Positions 19,807 through 30,791 of a stretch of 56,851 bases of DNA are shown here, one piece after another; positions within the stretch are counted from its first letter, which is position 1, and each line of letters opens with the position of its first letter. The position numbers and the translations under genes are program-made. The stretch comes from Flavobacteriaceae bacterium CG_4_10_14_3_um_filter_33_47. GTDB taxonomy: Bacteria > Bacteroidota > Bacteroidia > Flavobacteriales > Flavobacteriaceae. A model generated the notes under the pieces. It saw only the letters and a list, made by a program, of their open reading frames with translations, was not told the DNA's origin and did no database searches. The stretch spans positions 1-56,851 of the forward strand of contig PFKE01000081.1 of NCBI GenBank assembly GCA_002784145.1, given 5' to 3'.

Positions 19807-20889
19807 TCAACTTTCTAAAATAGCTTTCCATCTATTTGAAATATTTTGTTTATTAAATTTTTGAATGCTTGAAATGGCATTACTTCTAAATTTTTCTAGT
19901 AATTCTTCGTTTGAAGCCATTTTCAACAAGGCATTTGATAATTCATTTTCGTCAAACGATTCCAACAACAAGCCATTAACATTATTTTGAATAATTTCTG
20001 AAGGTCCTGTCTCACAATCAATGGCTAAAACCGGTGTTCCACATGCCAATGATTCAATTAATACTAATGGAAAGCCTTCAAAACGGCTAGTTAATACAGT
20101 AAACATGGCATTTTTCATATAAACATACGGATTACTTGTAAATGCCTGAAAAACGATTTGATTGGCGATTTTTAAATTTTTAGCTAGTTTTTCGTAGTCA
20201 TTTTTATTTTCACCTTCACCTAAAAGGATTAATTGAATACCTTTTTTATACAGCTTAGATAGAGTATATGCCCTGATTAGTAGTTTAATATTTTTGCTAA
20301 ACTCTTCAAATCTTCCACAATATAAAATGTAACGATATGGCAATTTAAATTCTTGCAGTGATTTTCGAGTTATAAATTCAATATCAACAGAATTTTGTAT
20401 GCACGACAATTTATTTTCATTATAAAATAATTTCAAAAAAGGCAACATTCCTTCACTAACTGTTATAATTTTATATGCATTTTTTAATAACCATTTGTTT
20501 ACACAGATATTTTTTATCATCGTTTGTTTAAAAGAAGCTGAGTGAACAACATAAAGAATCTTTAAATTCCTATAAACATATTTAGAAATTCCAACCTCAT
20601 GCCATAGCCCGTTGTTTCGTCCTCTATTGTCTATAACAGCATCAAAGCTATTGTCTTTTAAAAATTTTCGAAACAAAAGTGCACGCCTAATTTTATTAAA
20701 TATGGAATTACTTTTATTTTTCATTTTTCCTAGATTAAAAACTTCACCATTAAATTCAAACAATATAATATTTGACATTAATACAAGATGAACCTCATAA
20801 CCCAATTCTGTTAACATAATAGATTGCATTGCAGCAGCGCGTTCTGAACCTCCTTGACCTAAAGATGTTGCTACTATACAAATTTTCAT
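19807..20889 (-). CDS. Glycosyltransferase family 4 protein
   Basis: 'SLGQGGSERAAAMQS', 'RFEGFPLVLIESLACGTPVLAIDCETGPSEII'. Confidence 0.9.
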   Translation of the reverse strand: MKICIVATSLGQGGSERAAAMQSIMLTELGYEVHLVLMSNIILFEFNGEVFNLGKMKNKSNSIFNKIRRALLFRKFLKDNSFDAVIDNRGRNNGLWHEVGISKYVYRNLKILYVVHSASFKQTMIKNICVNKWLLKNAYKIITVSEGMLPFLKLFYNENKLSCIQNSVDIEFITRKSLQEFKLPYRYILYCGRFEEFSKNIKLLIRAYTLSKLYKKGIQLILLGEGENKNDYEKLAKNLKIANQIVFQAFTSNPYVYMKNAMFTVLTSRFEGFPLVLIESLACGTPVLAIDCETGPSEIIQNNVNGLLLESFDENELSNALLKMASNEELLEKFRSNAISSIQKFNKQNISNRWKAILES

Positions 20890-20905
20890 AAAACTTCAGT
20901 CATTG

Positions 20906-22543
20906 TTATTTTATTTTACGAGATTTTAATTCATCGTAATTTCTATTCTTCAAAAGAATTCTTTTCCTTTTTTTAAATGACCTATTAAATATACTTCTTT
21001 TGGAATCTACATATTCACTTTTAATACGACATAAATTGGCAATACTATGAAATAAATCATCTAACATATATGATCTTCTTAATTCAATTTCAATTTGATT
21101 TTTTTGTTTGTATTTTTCTGATTGCCATAAGATAAAGGGAATTTCATACATTGGTAAAGTGCCAACATCATCATTATGCCCTACAAATTTTTTTGTATTA
21201 AAAACCTCTTCCCCATGATCTGAAAAATATAAAACAAAACTTTCTTTTTTTTCACTCTGAATTTTATTTATAATAGTATTAACTACAAAATCATTATACA
21301 ATATAGCATTATCATATTCATTCAGTATATCATAATCACTTGCCTCAACAATTAAATCATTATCAATTTTATTTCTAAAAACATTGTATGATTCTGGGTA
21401 TCTATTTTTATAATAAATATGAGTACCCTGCAAATGAATGAACAAAAATTTATTGGCTTCTTTAGAATTAAGTACTTCGTCAATCTTTTCAAAAACCACA
21501 TCATCATAAGACCTAGTATCTTCTGAGCTTTCTGTAGATAAATAAAATTTGTTTTTACACGAAAAAATTAGTTTTGTAATATCTGTTTCAGCCCAACCCA
21601 CAGGTTGTTGATTGGAAATCCAATAGGTTTCAAAATTAACCGCATTTAAAAGCTGAATTATAGAACCATTTTCTTTTAAAGATTCGTCGAAATTTTGTAA
21701 ACTAAGAGCCTTTGTTATAGAAGCTGTTGTCCCAGCATGAGGACTTATTACATCTGTAAAAACACTTAAATCGTTTCTTTGAGATAACAATGGAGATGTA
21801 TTTCTTAGATAGCCATACAAAGACATATTATTTCTAGTTGTAGATTCTCCAATAATAACTACATATAATTTTGAATTTGAGATATCAGCAATTTTAGCAT
21901 CTTCAAAAATTCCCTTTTCACTTTTATAAGCATCGCTTTCCAATACTTTCGATTCAAAATAAACTACGTAAAATGACTTTAAAATAAGATAGGGCAAATT
22001 TTGGAACCTTAAGGGCGTTACCCTTATCAAAATTAAGATCAATGCAAAACAAATTATTATATTTGAACCTTTGAAGTGTGTTTTATTTATATATTTTATT
22101 GCCATAGCTCTGCTAACGATAGCGGATACAATTATTATAGTTAATAAAAGAGCATACAGGATTAAATATATATCCAAATAAAGAGAAAGGAACTCTTTAG
22201 CCTCTCCATTATTTGACTCAAAAAAAATATAAATTGCTGACGGTGATAAGTTTACATTAAAAATATAATAATAAGAAGTTTCAATAAAAACAGATATGCT
22301 AAAAAGTAAAAATGAAATAAAAAAATAAAGCCTAAATATTTTTTTGTTTTGAATAAAACATAATGGAATTATTATAATTATAGAGAAAAGAATGTTTTCT
22401 AAAAGGTTTAAAATTCTATGTGTTTGAAACCCTTTAAAAAATATATCTACTAAAAATGAAACTAAGACAACAATAAAAAACAAAAATTCTATACTAAATT
22501 CATTTTTGTTTTTACTTAACCATATTTTTTTTGAATAACTCAT
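20906..22543 (-). CDS. Phosphoethanolamine transferase-like membrane sulfatase (EptA/CptA family)
   Basis: N-terminal TM bundle, 'VVIIGESTTRNNMSLYGYLRNTSP', 'HLQGTHIYY', 'YFSDHGEEVF', 'VGHNDDV'. Confidence 0.85.
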   Translation of the reverse strand: MSYSKKIWLSKNKNEFSIEFLFFIVVLVSFLVDIFFKGFQTHRILNLLENILFSIIIIIPLCFIQNKKIFRLYFFISFLLFSISVFIETSYYYIFNVNLSPSAIYIFFESNNGEAKEFLSLYLDIYLILYALLLTIIIVSAIVSRAMAIKYINKTHFKGSNIIICFALILILIRVTPLRFQNLPYLILKSFYVVYFESKVLESDAYKSEKGIFEDAKIADISNSKLYVVIIGESTTRNNMSLYGYLRNTSPLLSQRNDLSVFTDVISPHAGTTASITKALSLQNFDESLKENGSIIQLLNAVNFETYWISNQQPVGWAETDITKLIFSCKNKFYLSTESSEDTRSYDDVVFEKIDEVLNSKEANKFLFIHLQGTHIYYKNRYPESYNVFRNKIDNDLIVEASDYDILNEYDNAILYNDFVVNTIINKIQSEKKESFVLYFSDHGEEVFNTKKFVGHNDDVGTLPMYEIPFILWQSEKYKQKNQIEIELRRSYMLDDLFHSIANLCRIKSEYVDSKRSIFNRSFKKRKRILLKNRNYDELKSRKIK

Positions 22544-23807
22544 GTCTAAAAACAAAAAACATTAAAAAGGTATAAAACAAATAGCTTAGGGCATGTGCTT
22601 TAACAGCTCCTAAAACTCCCATATTATTTATAAAATAAACACTTGTAAAATAAATAAAAATCATATATAATAGTTCACATATTAAATACATACGAATCAT
22701 TTTTTTAGCCATAAATTGATACGCTATTGTAAATGACACAATCTTAAAAAAGTCACCAATCAATTGCCATCCAAATAAGTCTTTCATATTTAGAAAGTCT
22801 ACTGTAAAAATCAATTTTATAATAAAAACTTTAAAAACATAAATTACAATAAAACCTACCAGAACTAAGGGTAGAATGTGCTTGTAAAAATTTAATATTA
22901 TAGCTTTAAATTTAATATTTTTATTGTCTTCTGATAAAACAGGCAACAAATACATATCAAATAAGGTATAAATAAAAAGCATATAATAGTTTGATATTTT
23001 TCTAGTGCCTTCCCAATAGCCCGCTTCATTTAGTCCAACATTATTAATAATGAAATTTCTGATGAGCAAATAAATTAGTGGAATCATTATTCCCGAAAAC
23101 AAAGTCATTGAAAAAAAAGATGCTAGTCTCTTTATCACCTCTCTTGATATTAAAGTTATGTGAATATTACCAACAATAAACCTTAAAATATTAAACTGAT
23201 AAAAAAGGGAACAAAACAAAGCAAATGGCCCAATGACTATGGCCAGTAGCGCACCATTTAATTGTTTGTAATATATAAATATTACCATTAAGAGCGTTAT
23301 TAAAACATAACCCACAATATTGACACGAACTAATTCCTTAAATTTTTTTAATCCATTTATAATGGAAATAAAAAAAATATGAATAGAATAAAAAGGCATC
23401 ATTAAGGCAGATAACTTGAATAAAAAAGAAAAATCAATATTATTGAAAACCAACATACTTAAAGCTTCCGAAAATATTAAAAGTGAAGAAGAAGTTAAAA
23501 GAACTATAAATATTGAAAAAAAAAAAGATGAAGAAACAACTTGTTTAAACTCTAGGTTATTTTCTTTTGATTCTGCTACATACTTTATAGTACCATTTTT
23601 TAAACCTAAAGATGCTAAACTTTCTAAAGATTGTGTGAAATTTGACAAATTACCAGTGAGAGCAATGCCTGAAGGGCCAATTAAAATAGCCATTGTTTTT
23701 GATACAATAAATCCAGAAACAAGCTTAACAAATACGCTTATAGTACTATAAGAGGCAACTTTTATCAAAAAACTATTTTTATAAACTTGTCTTATTTCTT
23801 TTAACAT
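22512..23807 (-). CDS. O-antigen/lipid-linked glycan flippase (Wzx-like)
   Basis: Multi-TM polysaccharide-translocase pattern; clearly paralogous to the downstream gene. Confidence 0.8.
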   Translation of the reverse strand: MLKEIRQVYKNSFLIKVASYSTISVFVKLVSGFIVSKTMAILIGPSGIALTGNLSNFTQSLESLASLGLKNGTIKYVAESKENNLEFKQVVSSSFFFSIFIVLLTSSSLLIFSEALSMLVFNNIDFSFLFKLSALMMPFYSIHIFFISIINGLKKFKELVRVNIVGYVLITLLMVIFIYYKQLNGALLAIVIGPFALFCSLFYQFNILRFIVGNIHITLISREVIKRLASFFSMTLFSGIMIPLIYLLIRNFIINNVGLNEAGYWEGTRKISNYYMLFIYTLFDMYLLPVLSEDNKNIKFKAIILNFYKHILPLVLVGFIVIYVFKVFIIKLIFTVDFLNMKDLFGWQLIGDFFKIVSFTIAYQFMAKKMIRMYLICELLYMIFIYFTSVYFINNMGVLGAVKAHALSYLFYTFLMFFVFRHELFKKNMVK

Positions 23808-23827
23808 TTAAAATATTAGTTTAATAT

Positions 23828-25132
23828 TTAATTTTCATTCTTCACAACATCTACTCCAAACAGCGAACTTCCAAATATCAACAATACAACGCCATAATAC
23901 ATTAAGTAACTAACAAAATGACCTATGACAGCTCCTTTTACACCATAAGAATCAATTAAATAAACACTGGTTATGTATAATATAACAACAAAAAATGCTT
24001 CGGTAACAATGTAATGCCAGAACATTTTTTTAGCTAAAAATTGATAAGCAATGACAATAGATAAAACTTTTACAAAATCACCCAATAACTGCCATAAAAA
24101 CAAATCCTCTACGGGTTGAAATTCCTCTGAAAAAATCCCCAAAACAATAAAAGGTCTTAATAAGTAAATAATGATTAAACCAACTGCAAATAGTGGCATT
24201 ACCGTTTTGTAAAAACCAAAAACTTCCTTTCTAAACTCTTTAATACCATCAATCTCACTAAACCTTGGTAAGATATAAAGTGCCATTAATGAACTTATAA
24301 GCATTAAGTAATATTTTGAAATTCTGGTCATAGCTTCCCAAAAACCAGCATCTTTGTATCCCACATTATCAATAATATAATTTCGAATAGCCAATAAAAC
24401 CAATGGCAAAATTATAGATGAAAACAAAGCCATCATGGAGTAGGGACTCATCCGTTTTAAAACTCCTAAACTCATTTGTTTTACTTGAATAAGTGGCACT
24501 AAAGTTCTTCTGTTAATAATACCAACCAATGTAATTAGACAAATTAAAGCTTCGGCAATTGCCAAAGATATTAACGCCCCTTCTATTTTATTTTGATAGA
24601 TTAACAATAAGCTTATTGAAAGTCCTAAAATCTGCCCTATAATGTTTATAACGATAAGCATTTTGTAATTTGAAAATCCGTTCATTATTGAAAATGAGAA
24701 CATATTCAAAGCGTAAAAAGGCAAAACAATGGCAAATATTTTAATTACATAGGGGTAATTGTTGTACGTGGGGAATATAATATTATTAATACTTTCTGCA
24801 TTAAAATAGCAAAGGGTTGAAACGGCTATGGTTGCAATAAACCCTAAGTAAAAAACAGTGGATAGGGTCTTACTCAATTTAGCAGCATTATCCTTAAATT
24901 CAGCTACATATTTCACTAAACCATTATAAAATCCTAAAATAGAAATGGTTTGAAAAGAGCTAACAAAATTTCTTAAATTTCCTATTAAAGCCAATCCTTC
25001 AGCCCCAATAAAAATAGCAATGGCTTTTGAAGTCAAAATTCCTGCAATAATTTTAGTCAATAAAGACGCCGTTTGTAACGGGGTTACTTTTACTAATACT
25101 TGCTTGTTTATGTAGGACAATAATTTCTTCAA
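23828..25132 (-). CDS. O-antigen/lipid-linked glycan flippase (Wzx-like)
   Basis: Same family as 22512-23807 ('IRNYIIDNVGYKDAGFWEAMTRISKYYLMLISSL' vs 'IRNFIINNVGLNEAGYWEGTRKISNYYMLFIYTL'). Confidence 0.82.
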   Translation of the reverse strand: MKKLLSYINKQVLVKVTPLQTASLLTKIIAGILTSKAIAIFIGAEGLALIGNLRNFVSSFQTISILGFYNGLVKYVAEFKDNAAKLSKTLSTVFYLGFIATIAVSTLCYFNAESINNIIFPTYNNYPYVIKIFAIVLPFYALNMFSFSIMNGFSNYKMLIVINIIGQILGLSISLLLIYQNKIEGALISLAIAEALICLITLVGIINRRTLVPLIQVKQMSLGVLKRMSPYSMMALFSSIILPLVLLAIRNYIIDNVGYKDAGFWEAMTRISKYYLMLISSLMALYILPRFSEIDGIKEFRKEVFGFYKTVMPLFAVGLIIIYLLRPFIVLGIFSEEFQPVEDLFLWQLLGDFVKVLSIVIAYQFLAKKMFWHYIVTEAFFVVILYITSVYLIDSYGVKGAVIGHFVSYLMYYGVVLLIFGSSLFGVDVVKNEN

Positions 25133-25249
25133 ACAATATAATTATTTGTTAAGTATGAAGTAAACAGGAAATAAACTTAAAAATTGTAAAACAATTAAAT
25201 TTATATCTTAAATAATGCCAAATATACAAAATCATTTAAAGCCACTTTC

Positions 25250-25272
25250 TTAAAAAAGCTTAGGCTTTTTAA
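25250..25272. terminator. Bidirectional A/T-flanked hairpin
   Basis: AAAAAGC-ttag-GCTTTTT. Confidence 0.6.
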
Positions 25273-25293
25273 ACTTTAAAAACGCCTGAATAC

Positions 25294-25527
25294 CTAATTT
25301 TTCTTAAAAAACAAATAGTAAATATTGATTGCAAAAATTATGGCATTAGTAATGATGATAGGTTTTGATAAAGGTTGAAGCATAAAACCATAGATCACAA
25401 ATATTAAACATCCAAAAGAATTGACGATCCTTAATTTGATTACAGACTTCATTGTAAAAGAGATAAGTACTGTTGCCATGGCAAAATAACCCACCCATTC
25501 TGATATTGAAATACCTAAAATATCCAT
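25294..25527 (-). CDS. Small YgjV-like membrane protein
   Basis: 77 aa, three TM-like segments, 'WVGYFAMATVLISFTMKSVIKLRIVNSFGCLIFVIYGF'. Confidence 0.55.
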   Translation of the reverse strand: MDILGISISEWVGYFAMATVLISFTMKSVIKLRIVNSFGCLIFVIYGFMLQPLSKPIIITNAIIFAINIYYLFFKKN

Positions 25528-25529
25528 AC

Positions 25530-26294
25530 TTATATTGTTATTTTTTCTAGTTTTAAATCACCATTCAATTTCCAATCAAAAAAGGTTAAGATAGCATTCG
25601 CTAAATAAAAGATATGTTTAATAACATTGGCTAAATTTCCTTGAATACCGTTTTTAATGATTTGTGCCATATTATAAAAAGACCAAGTTAAAAACGTTTG
25701 TTCGTATTTAAACGCAGTACTTATATTTCCAACCAGTGAAATTCCAAAAATAATGGCCACGGTATGCTTAAAAATTGAATTTTTTATTTGGGTTCCAAAT
25801 ACATAAAAACCAAAATAAACTAAACTGTATGAAACAATAAAAGCCGCCAACACCAATAAATAATAAGTTGCATCAGCTTTTTTGATACGCTCTCCACGGT
25901 ACCATTTTTTAGTTGTAAAAATAGCAATTAAAAAAGTTAGCGGATAGGTAATTACTGCCGAATGATTGCCAAACAAATAATCAATAATTCCAGAATTTAC
26001 CGTTGTAAATATACCTATTAAATTTCCTAAATTTTGTTGTTTTACAATCATTCTCGCTGCCAGCAATGATATGATTGCGCCAATGGTAGATAACAGTCCT
26101 ATTGGAAATGCGCCTTCAGATATGTAGCTAAAAAAATTTGTTAATGGAATTCCAAATTGAATACGACCATTAAAGTAGATGGTTTCGTGAAAATCTTTGT
26201 ATATACAAATACATAACACCAGAATTACACCCGTTAAATCAATATATTTTGAGTGTACAATTTTTCTTAAAAGAAAATGTTCTGTTGGCAGCAA
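25530..26294 (-). CDS. Membrane protein, possibly PnuC-like nicotinamide nucleoside/NMN transporter
   Basis: Multi-TM with PnuC-like spacing; 'NLGNLIGIFTTVNSGIIDYLF' and 'FYLANAILTFFDWKLNGD'; family assignment tentative. Confidence 0.5.
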   Translation of the reverse strand: MLPTEHFLLRKIVHSKYIDLTGVILVLCICIYKDFHETIYFNGRIQFGIPLTNFFSYISEGAFPIGLLSTIGAIISLLAARMIVKQQNLGNLIGIFTTVNSGIIDYLFGNHSAVITYPLTFLIAIFTTKKWYRGERIKKADATYYLLVLAAFIVSYSLVYFGFYVFGTQIKNSIFKHTVAIIFGISLVGNISTAFKYEQTFLTWSFYNMAQIIKNGIQGNLANVIKHIFYLANAILTFFDWKLNGDLKLEKITI

Positions 26295-26303
26295 ACCTTA
26301 ATG

Positions 26304-28103
26304 TTAAATACTTTTATTTCGTTTTCTGTCTACTTCCGTTAAAAATATTTTACGTAAACGTATATGTTTTGGAGTAACCTCAACGTATTCATCTTTTTGA
26401 ATATACTCCAAAGCTTCTTCTAATGAAAATTTAATTGCAGGTACAATTCTAGCTTTATCATCAGCACCAGAAGAACGAACATTACTTAATTTTTTAGTTT
26501 TAGTAACATTGACCGTCATATCATCGCCACGAGAATTCTCTCCAATAACCTGACCTTCATAAATATCTTCTCCCGGATCAACAAAAAAGCGTCCTCTGTC
26601 TTGCAATTTGTCAATAGAATAAGGAATGGCTTGCCCTTTTTCCATAGACACTAAACTACCATTTTGGCGTTCAGGAATGCCTCCTTTTAAGGGTTGGTAT
26701 TCTTTAAAACGATGCGACATGATGGCTTCACCAGCCGTTGCTGTTAACAATTGGTTACGCAAACCAATAATCCCTCTTGAAGGAATCATAAATTTACAAA
26801 TCATGCGATCGCCTTTAGCTTCCATACTTAGCATTTCTCCTTTGCGAAATGAAACCATTTCGATGGCCTTACCCGAAACTTCTTCTGGTAAATCTATAGT
26901 CATTTCTTCAACTGGTTCACACTTTACGCCATCAATTTCTCTTATAATTACCTGTGGTTGACCAATTTGAAGTTCGTAACCTTCACGACGCATGGTTTCA
27001 ATTAAAACAGATAAATGCAAGACACCTCTACCAAATACCATAAATTTATCAGCACTATCTGTTTCTTCTAAACGAAGTGCTAAGTTTTTTTCAAGCTCTT
27101 TATAAAGTCTGTCTTTTATATGTCTAGATGTTACATATTTTCCGTCCTTTCCAAAAAATGGTGAATCATTAATGGTAAATAGCATACTCATCGTTGGCTC
27201 ATCAATAGCTATGGTTTTTAATGCTTCTGGTTTTTCAAAATCTGCAACAGTATCACCAATTTCAAATCCTTCTAAACCAACCAACGCACAAATATCTCCT
27301 GCTTGAACAGATTCCACTTTTTTACGCCCTAACCCTTCAAAAATGTGAAGTTCTTTAATTTTAGATTTTGTTATTTTACCATCTCTTTTAACTAAAGAAA
27401 TGTTCATTCCCACTTTTAATTCGCCTCTTTGTAAACGACCAATCGCAATACGGCCGGTAAAAGAAGAATAATCTAAGGAGGTGATTAACATTTGTGTAGA
27501 TCCTTCTGAAATTTTTGGAGAGGGTATGTGATTGATTACCATATCCAATAATGGTTCAATGGTTGTGGTTGGGTGTTTCCAATCGTCGCTCATCCAGTTT
27601 TGTTTGGCAGAGCCATAAACCGTTGGAAAATCTAATTGCCACTCTTCTGCCCCTAATTCAAACATTAAATCAAAAACAGATTCATGAACTTCTTCAGGAG
27701 TACAGTTTTCTTTATCAACTTTATTAATAACCACACATGGTTTTAAACCTAAATCAATGGCCTTTTGTAATACAAAGCGCGTTTGCGGCATAGGACCTTC
27801 AAAGGCATCAACCAATAATAACACACCATCAGCCATATTTAAAACACGTTCAACTTCACCGCCAAAATCGGCGTGACCAGGTGTATCAATAATATTGATT
27901 TTGGTATCTTTATAAATGACTGATACATTTTTAGAAGTGATGGTAATACCTCTTTCACGTTCTAAATCATTATTATCAAGAATTAAATCGCCTGTATTTT
28001 CATTGTCACGAAATAAATGACAGTAGTACATGATTTTATCAACCAAGGTTGTTTTACCGTGATCTACGTGTGCAATAATTGCAATGTTTTTTATATTAGC
28101 CAT
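26304..28103 (-). CDS. bipA: Translational GTPase TypA/BipA
   Basis: '[20 protein letters not shown]', '[12 protein letters not shown]', '[16 protein letters not shown]', 'INKVDKENC'. Confidence 0.97.
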   Translation of the reverse strand: MANIKNIAIIAHVDHGKTTLVDKIMYYCHLFRDNENTGDLILDNNDLERERGITITSKNVSVIYKDTKINIIDTPGHADFGGEVERVLNMADGVLLLVDAFEGPMPQTRFVLQKAIDLGLKPCVVINKVDKENCTPEEVHESVFDLMFELGAEEWQLDFPTVYGSAKQNWMSDDWKHPTTTIEPLLDMVINHIPSPKISEGSTQMLITSLDYSSFTGRIAIGRLQRGELKVGMNISLVKRDGKITKSKIKELHIFEGLGRKKVESVQAGDICALVGLEGFEIGDTVADFEKPEALKTIAIDEPTMSMLFTINDSPFFGKDGKYVTSRHIKDRLYKELEKNLALRLEETDSADKFMVFGRGVLHLSVLIETMRREGYELQIGQPQVIIREIDGVKCEPVEEMTIDLPEEVSGKAIEMVSFRKGEMLSMEAKGDRMICKFMIPSRGIIGLRNQLLTATAGEAIMSHRFKEYQPLKGGIPERQNGSLVSMEKGQAIPYSIDKLQDRGRFFVDPGEDIYEGQVIGENSRGDDMTVNVTKTKKLSNVRSSGADDKARIVPAIKFSLEEALEYIQKDEYVEVTPKHIRLRKIFLTEVDRKRNKSI

Positions 28104-28225
28104 AATAGTGCCTCTTTTTAAGCGCGCAAAGGTACGTTATATTTTGTAATTAAGTTAATTATATGTTATAATAAAAAAATGGCATACTAAGCGGTTTGCA
28201 AATACGTTTTTTAATTAAAATCATA

Positions 28226-28588
28226 ATGCTAAAATTCATCACTCAATATACAAAATTTGTTCCTTACTTTTATTTTATAAGTATTGTAGCTTATTGGTTT
28301 ACAGATATTAACAAAACCGAAGGCATTACAGCATATCCCATTTTATTATTGGGAATTCCGTTTTTATGGCAAATAATTAAACCCAATAAAAGCTTGAATT
28401 TTATTCTTGGAATAACCTTTGTTTGTGTCTCGTCTTATTTAATTTTAGCCTATCTTTTTAGTATTCTTAACATGATCACGTTGTCAACATCTATTAAAGT
28501 GTTTTTGGTATATGGCGGTATTTTTATTTTATTAAATTTTGTAATGGCATTATGGATTATAAGAAATAGTATTCACAGAACCTTTTAA
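28226..28588 (+). CDS. Small multi-TM hypothetical protein
   Basis: ~120 aa, four TM-like segments, likely start MLKFITQ.. Confidence 0.55.
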   Translation: MLKFITQYTKFVPYFYFISIVAYWFTDINKTEGITAYPILLLGIPFLWQIIKPNKSLNFILGITFVCVSSYLILAYLFSILNMITLSTSIKVFLVYGGIFILLNFVMALWIIRNSIHRTF

Positions 28589-28592
28589 ATGT

Positions 28593-28600
28593 GTAACTTT
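28593..28600 (+). promoter_or_regulatory. -7-like element TAACTTTG upstream of kdsA
   Basis: Matches Bacteroidota TAnnTTTG; no clear -33 TTG at optimal spacing. Confidence 0.45.
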
Positions 28601-28620
28601 GCATTTTTAAATTGAAAGAT

Positions 28621-29439
28621 ATGACGCTTTACGATGTCCCTAAACTAAAATACACTAGCTCAAATAATTTTTTCCTTTTGTGTGGTCCATGTGCTATTGA
28701 AGGCGAAGACATGGCTTTAAGAATTGCTGAGAAAGTAGTAAAAATTACCGATTCTCTTCAAATTCCTTACATCTTTAAAGGCAGTTTTAAAAAAGCTAAC
28801 CGAAGCAGAATTGATAGTTTTACTGGTATTGGTGATGAAAAAGCATTAAAAATTTTAAAAAAAGTTTCTGATACTTTTAATATTCCAACAGTAACTGATA
28901 TTCATGAAATATCTGATGCTGAGTTGGCTGCTCAATATGTTGATGTCTTGCAAATCCCAGCATTTTTAGTACGTCAAACAGATTTGGTTGTAGCTGCTGC
29001 CAAAACAGGCAAAGTGGTTAATCTTAAAAAAGGACAATTTATGAGTCCTGAAAGCATGAAGCATGCAGTACAGAAGGTTAAAGATGCAGGAAACGATAAA
29101 GCTTGGATAACCGACAGAGGCACCATGTTTGGTTATCAAGATATGATTGTGGATTTTAGAGGCATTCCTACCATGCGCCAATATGCGCCAACTATTTTGG
29201 ATGTAACACATTCTTTACAACAACCTAATCAAAGTAGTGGCGTAACTGGTGGAAGACCGGAGATGATTGAAACCATTGCAAGAGCTGGCGTTGTAAATCT
29301 TGTAGACGGCCTTTTTATTGAAACCCATTTCAATCCTGAAAATGCCAAAAGTGATGGTGCGAATATGTTGCACTTAGATTATTTAGAAAAACTTTTAACC
29401 AATTTAGTAACCATTAGAAAAACTGTAAACACCATTTAA
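28621..29439 (+). CDS. kdsA: 3-deoxy-8-phosphooctulonate synthase
   Basis: 'FFLLCGPCAIEGEDMALRIAE', 'FKGSFKKANRSR', 'ITDRGTMFGYQDMIVDFRG', 'DVTHSLQQPNQSSGVTGG'; ATG 28621. Confidence 0.96.
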   Translation: MTLYDVPKLKYTSSNNFFLLCGPCAIEGEDMALRIAEKVVKITDSLQIPYIFKGSFKKANRSRIDSFTGIGDEKALKILKKVSDTFNIPTVTDIHEISDAELAAQYVDVLQIPAFLVRQTDLVVAAAKTGKVVNLKKGQFMSPESMKHAVQKVKDAGNDKAWITDRGTMFGYQDMIVDFRGIPTMRQYAPTILDVTHSLQQPNQSSGVTGGRPEMIETIARAGVVNLVDGLFIETHFNPENAKSDGANMLHLDYLEKLLTNLVTIRKTVNTI

Positions 29440-29452
29440 TCTACTCATTAAA

Positions 29453-30316
29453 ATGAAATTATCCTCTTTATTAATAGCACTATTTACCATTGTTTTTTGC
29501 ACATTGCCTTTTTCGGGGTTTTCACAAGATTCCATTTCAAAAAAATATACCTCAACCAAAAAAGGGAAATTTTTTATTAGTTGGGGAGGCAATAGAGAAA
29601 CGTATTCAAAATCAGATATCACTTTCAAAGGAGACAACTACAATTTTACCATTAAAGATGCCTCTGCTAGAGACAAACCAAAAGGATGGCATATTGATTA
29701 TTTAAATCCTACAAGAATAACCATTCCACAAACCAATGTAAAAATGGGATATTTCATTTCAGACCACTATGCAATATCCTTTGGTGTTGATCATATGAAA
29801 TATGTGATGAATCGCAATAAAGATAGAATTATTGATGGATTTATTAATTTACCTAGCGAAGAAGCAGGATCTGTTTACAATGGTACTTACAACAATGAAT
29901 TATTTAATGTTTCTGAAGATTTCCTAAAGTTTGAACATACCAATGGCTTAAATTTTGCCTATCTGGAATTTGCAAGGTTTGATGATATTTCATCCATATT
30001 TAATTTACCAAATACCGATAAATTTCAAGTAAACCTTACTGAAGGTCTAGGTGGCGGTATTTTGTACCCAAAAACAAATACTACCTTATTACAAAAAGAC
30101 AGATATGATGAATTTCATTTAGCTGGTTATGGTGTTTCTATTAATGCTGGGTTAAATTTTACTTTTTTTAAACATTTTTTTATTGAAGGAGATTTAAAAG
30201 GTGGATACATTGATATGCCAGACATAAGAACCACCAGCAATTCTTCAGAAAGTGCGTCTCAACATTTCTTTTATTTACAGCGAATAATTTCTTTTGGTGG
30301 TATTTTCAGAATTTAA
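29453..30316 (+). CDS. Putative outer-membrane beta-barrel protein
   Basis: Signal peptide 'MKLSSLLIALFTIVFCTLPFSGFSQ'; alternating hydrophobic strands; terminal 'IISFGGIFRI'. Confidence 0.6.
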   Translation: MKLSSLLIALFTIVFCTLPFSGFSQDSISKKYTSTKKGKFFISWGGNRETYSKSDITFKGDNYNFTIKDASARDKPKGWHIDYLNPTRITIPQTNVKMGYFISDHYAISFGVDHMKYVMNRNKDRIIDGFINLPSEEAGSVYNGTYNNELFNVSEDFLKFEHTNGLNFAYLEFARFDDISSIFNLPNTDKFQVNLTEGLGGGILYPKTNTTLLQKDRYDEFHLAGYGVSINAGLNFTFFKHFFIEGDLKGGYIDMPDIRTTSNSSESASQHFFYLQRIISFGGIFRI

Positions 30317-30696
30317 GCAATATTAGCCCATACCTTTTTACTTTTACTCAATAATCGAGAAGCTTCAAGCAAAAGTTCAATAAAATGGTTATGGTCTAAA
30401 TCTTCTATGTTTTTTAGTTGAATGGACCGGACTTGCTTGCGTTTATTGTCGTTCTTTAAAATTGGAAATTGCTTTTCTAATAAAATACCTTGAACAAAAG
30501 CGACATCCACATAATTCTTTCCTTTTAAAACATTTAAATACAGCATGGGCTTTTTATCCATGTTGTAAAAAGGAATTTTATAACTATATCGTTCCTCTAC
30601 TTGTGGCAAGGTAATTAAAATAATACTCTTTACACAAAGCATTATGGATTGATAGGGCTCTTTTTGATTGAGAAAATAATCATCAACAGGTCTCAT
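30313..30696 (-). CDS. DUF1801 domain-containing protein
   Basis: 'VEERYSYKIPFYNMDKKPMLYLN...YVDVAFVQG' typical of DUF1801. Confidence 0.7.
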   Translation of the reverse strand: MRPVDDYFLNQKEPYQSIMLCVKSIILITLPQVEERYSYKIPFYNMDKKPMLYLNVLKGKNYVDVAFVQGILLEKQFPILKNDNKRKQVRSIQLKNIEDLDHNHFIELLLEASRLLSKSKKVWANIA

Positions 30697-30763
30697 TAAT
30701 TCAAATTAAAAATATTTTCAAACTTAATAAAAATTTATGGTGAAACATTGGAAATAATTTATT

Positions 30764-30782
30764 TACTTTGCTATTCAAAGTA
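30764..30782. promoter_or_regulatory. Palindromic operator copy 1: TACTTTG-N5-CAAAGTA
   Basis: Perfect 7-bp inverted repeat; a second copy lies at 32033-32051; followed by identical ctttaaatta. Confidence 0.7.
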
Positions 30783-30791
30783 CTTTAAATT

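Noticed and set aside
17224-25132. Glycan cluster as a novel defence island
   Set aside because: All genes fit glycosyltransferase, flippase, methyltransferase or sulfatase families; no nuclease, TIR, RT or NTPase effector genes
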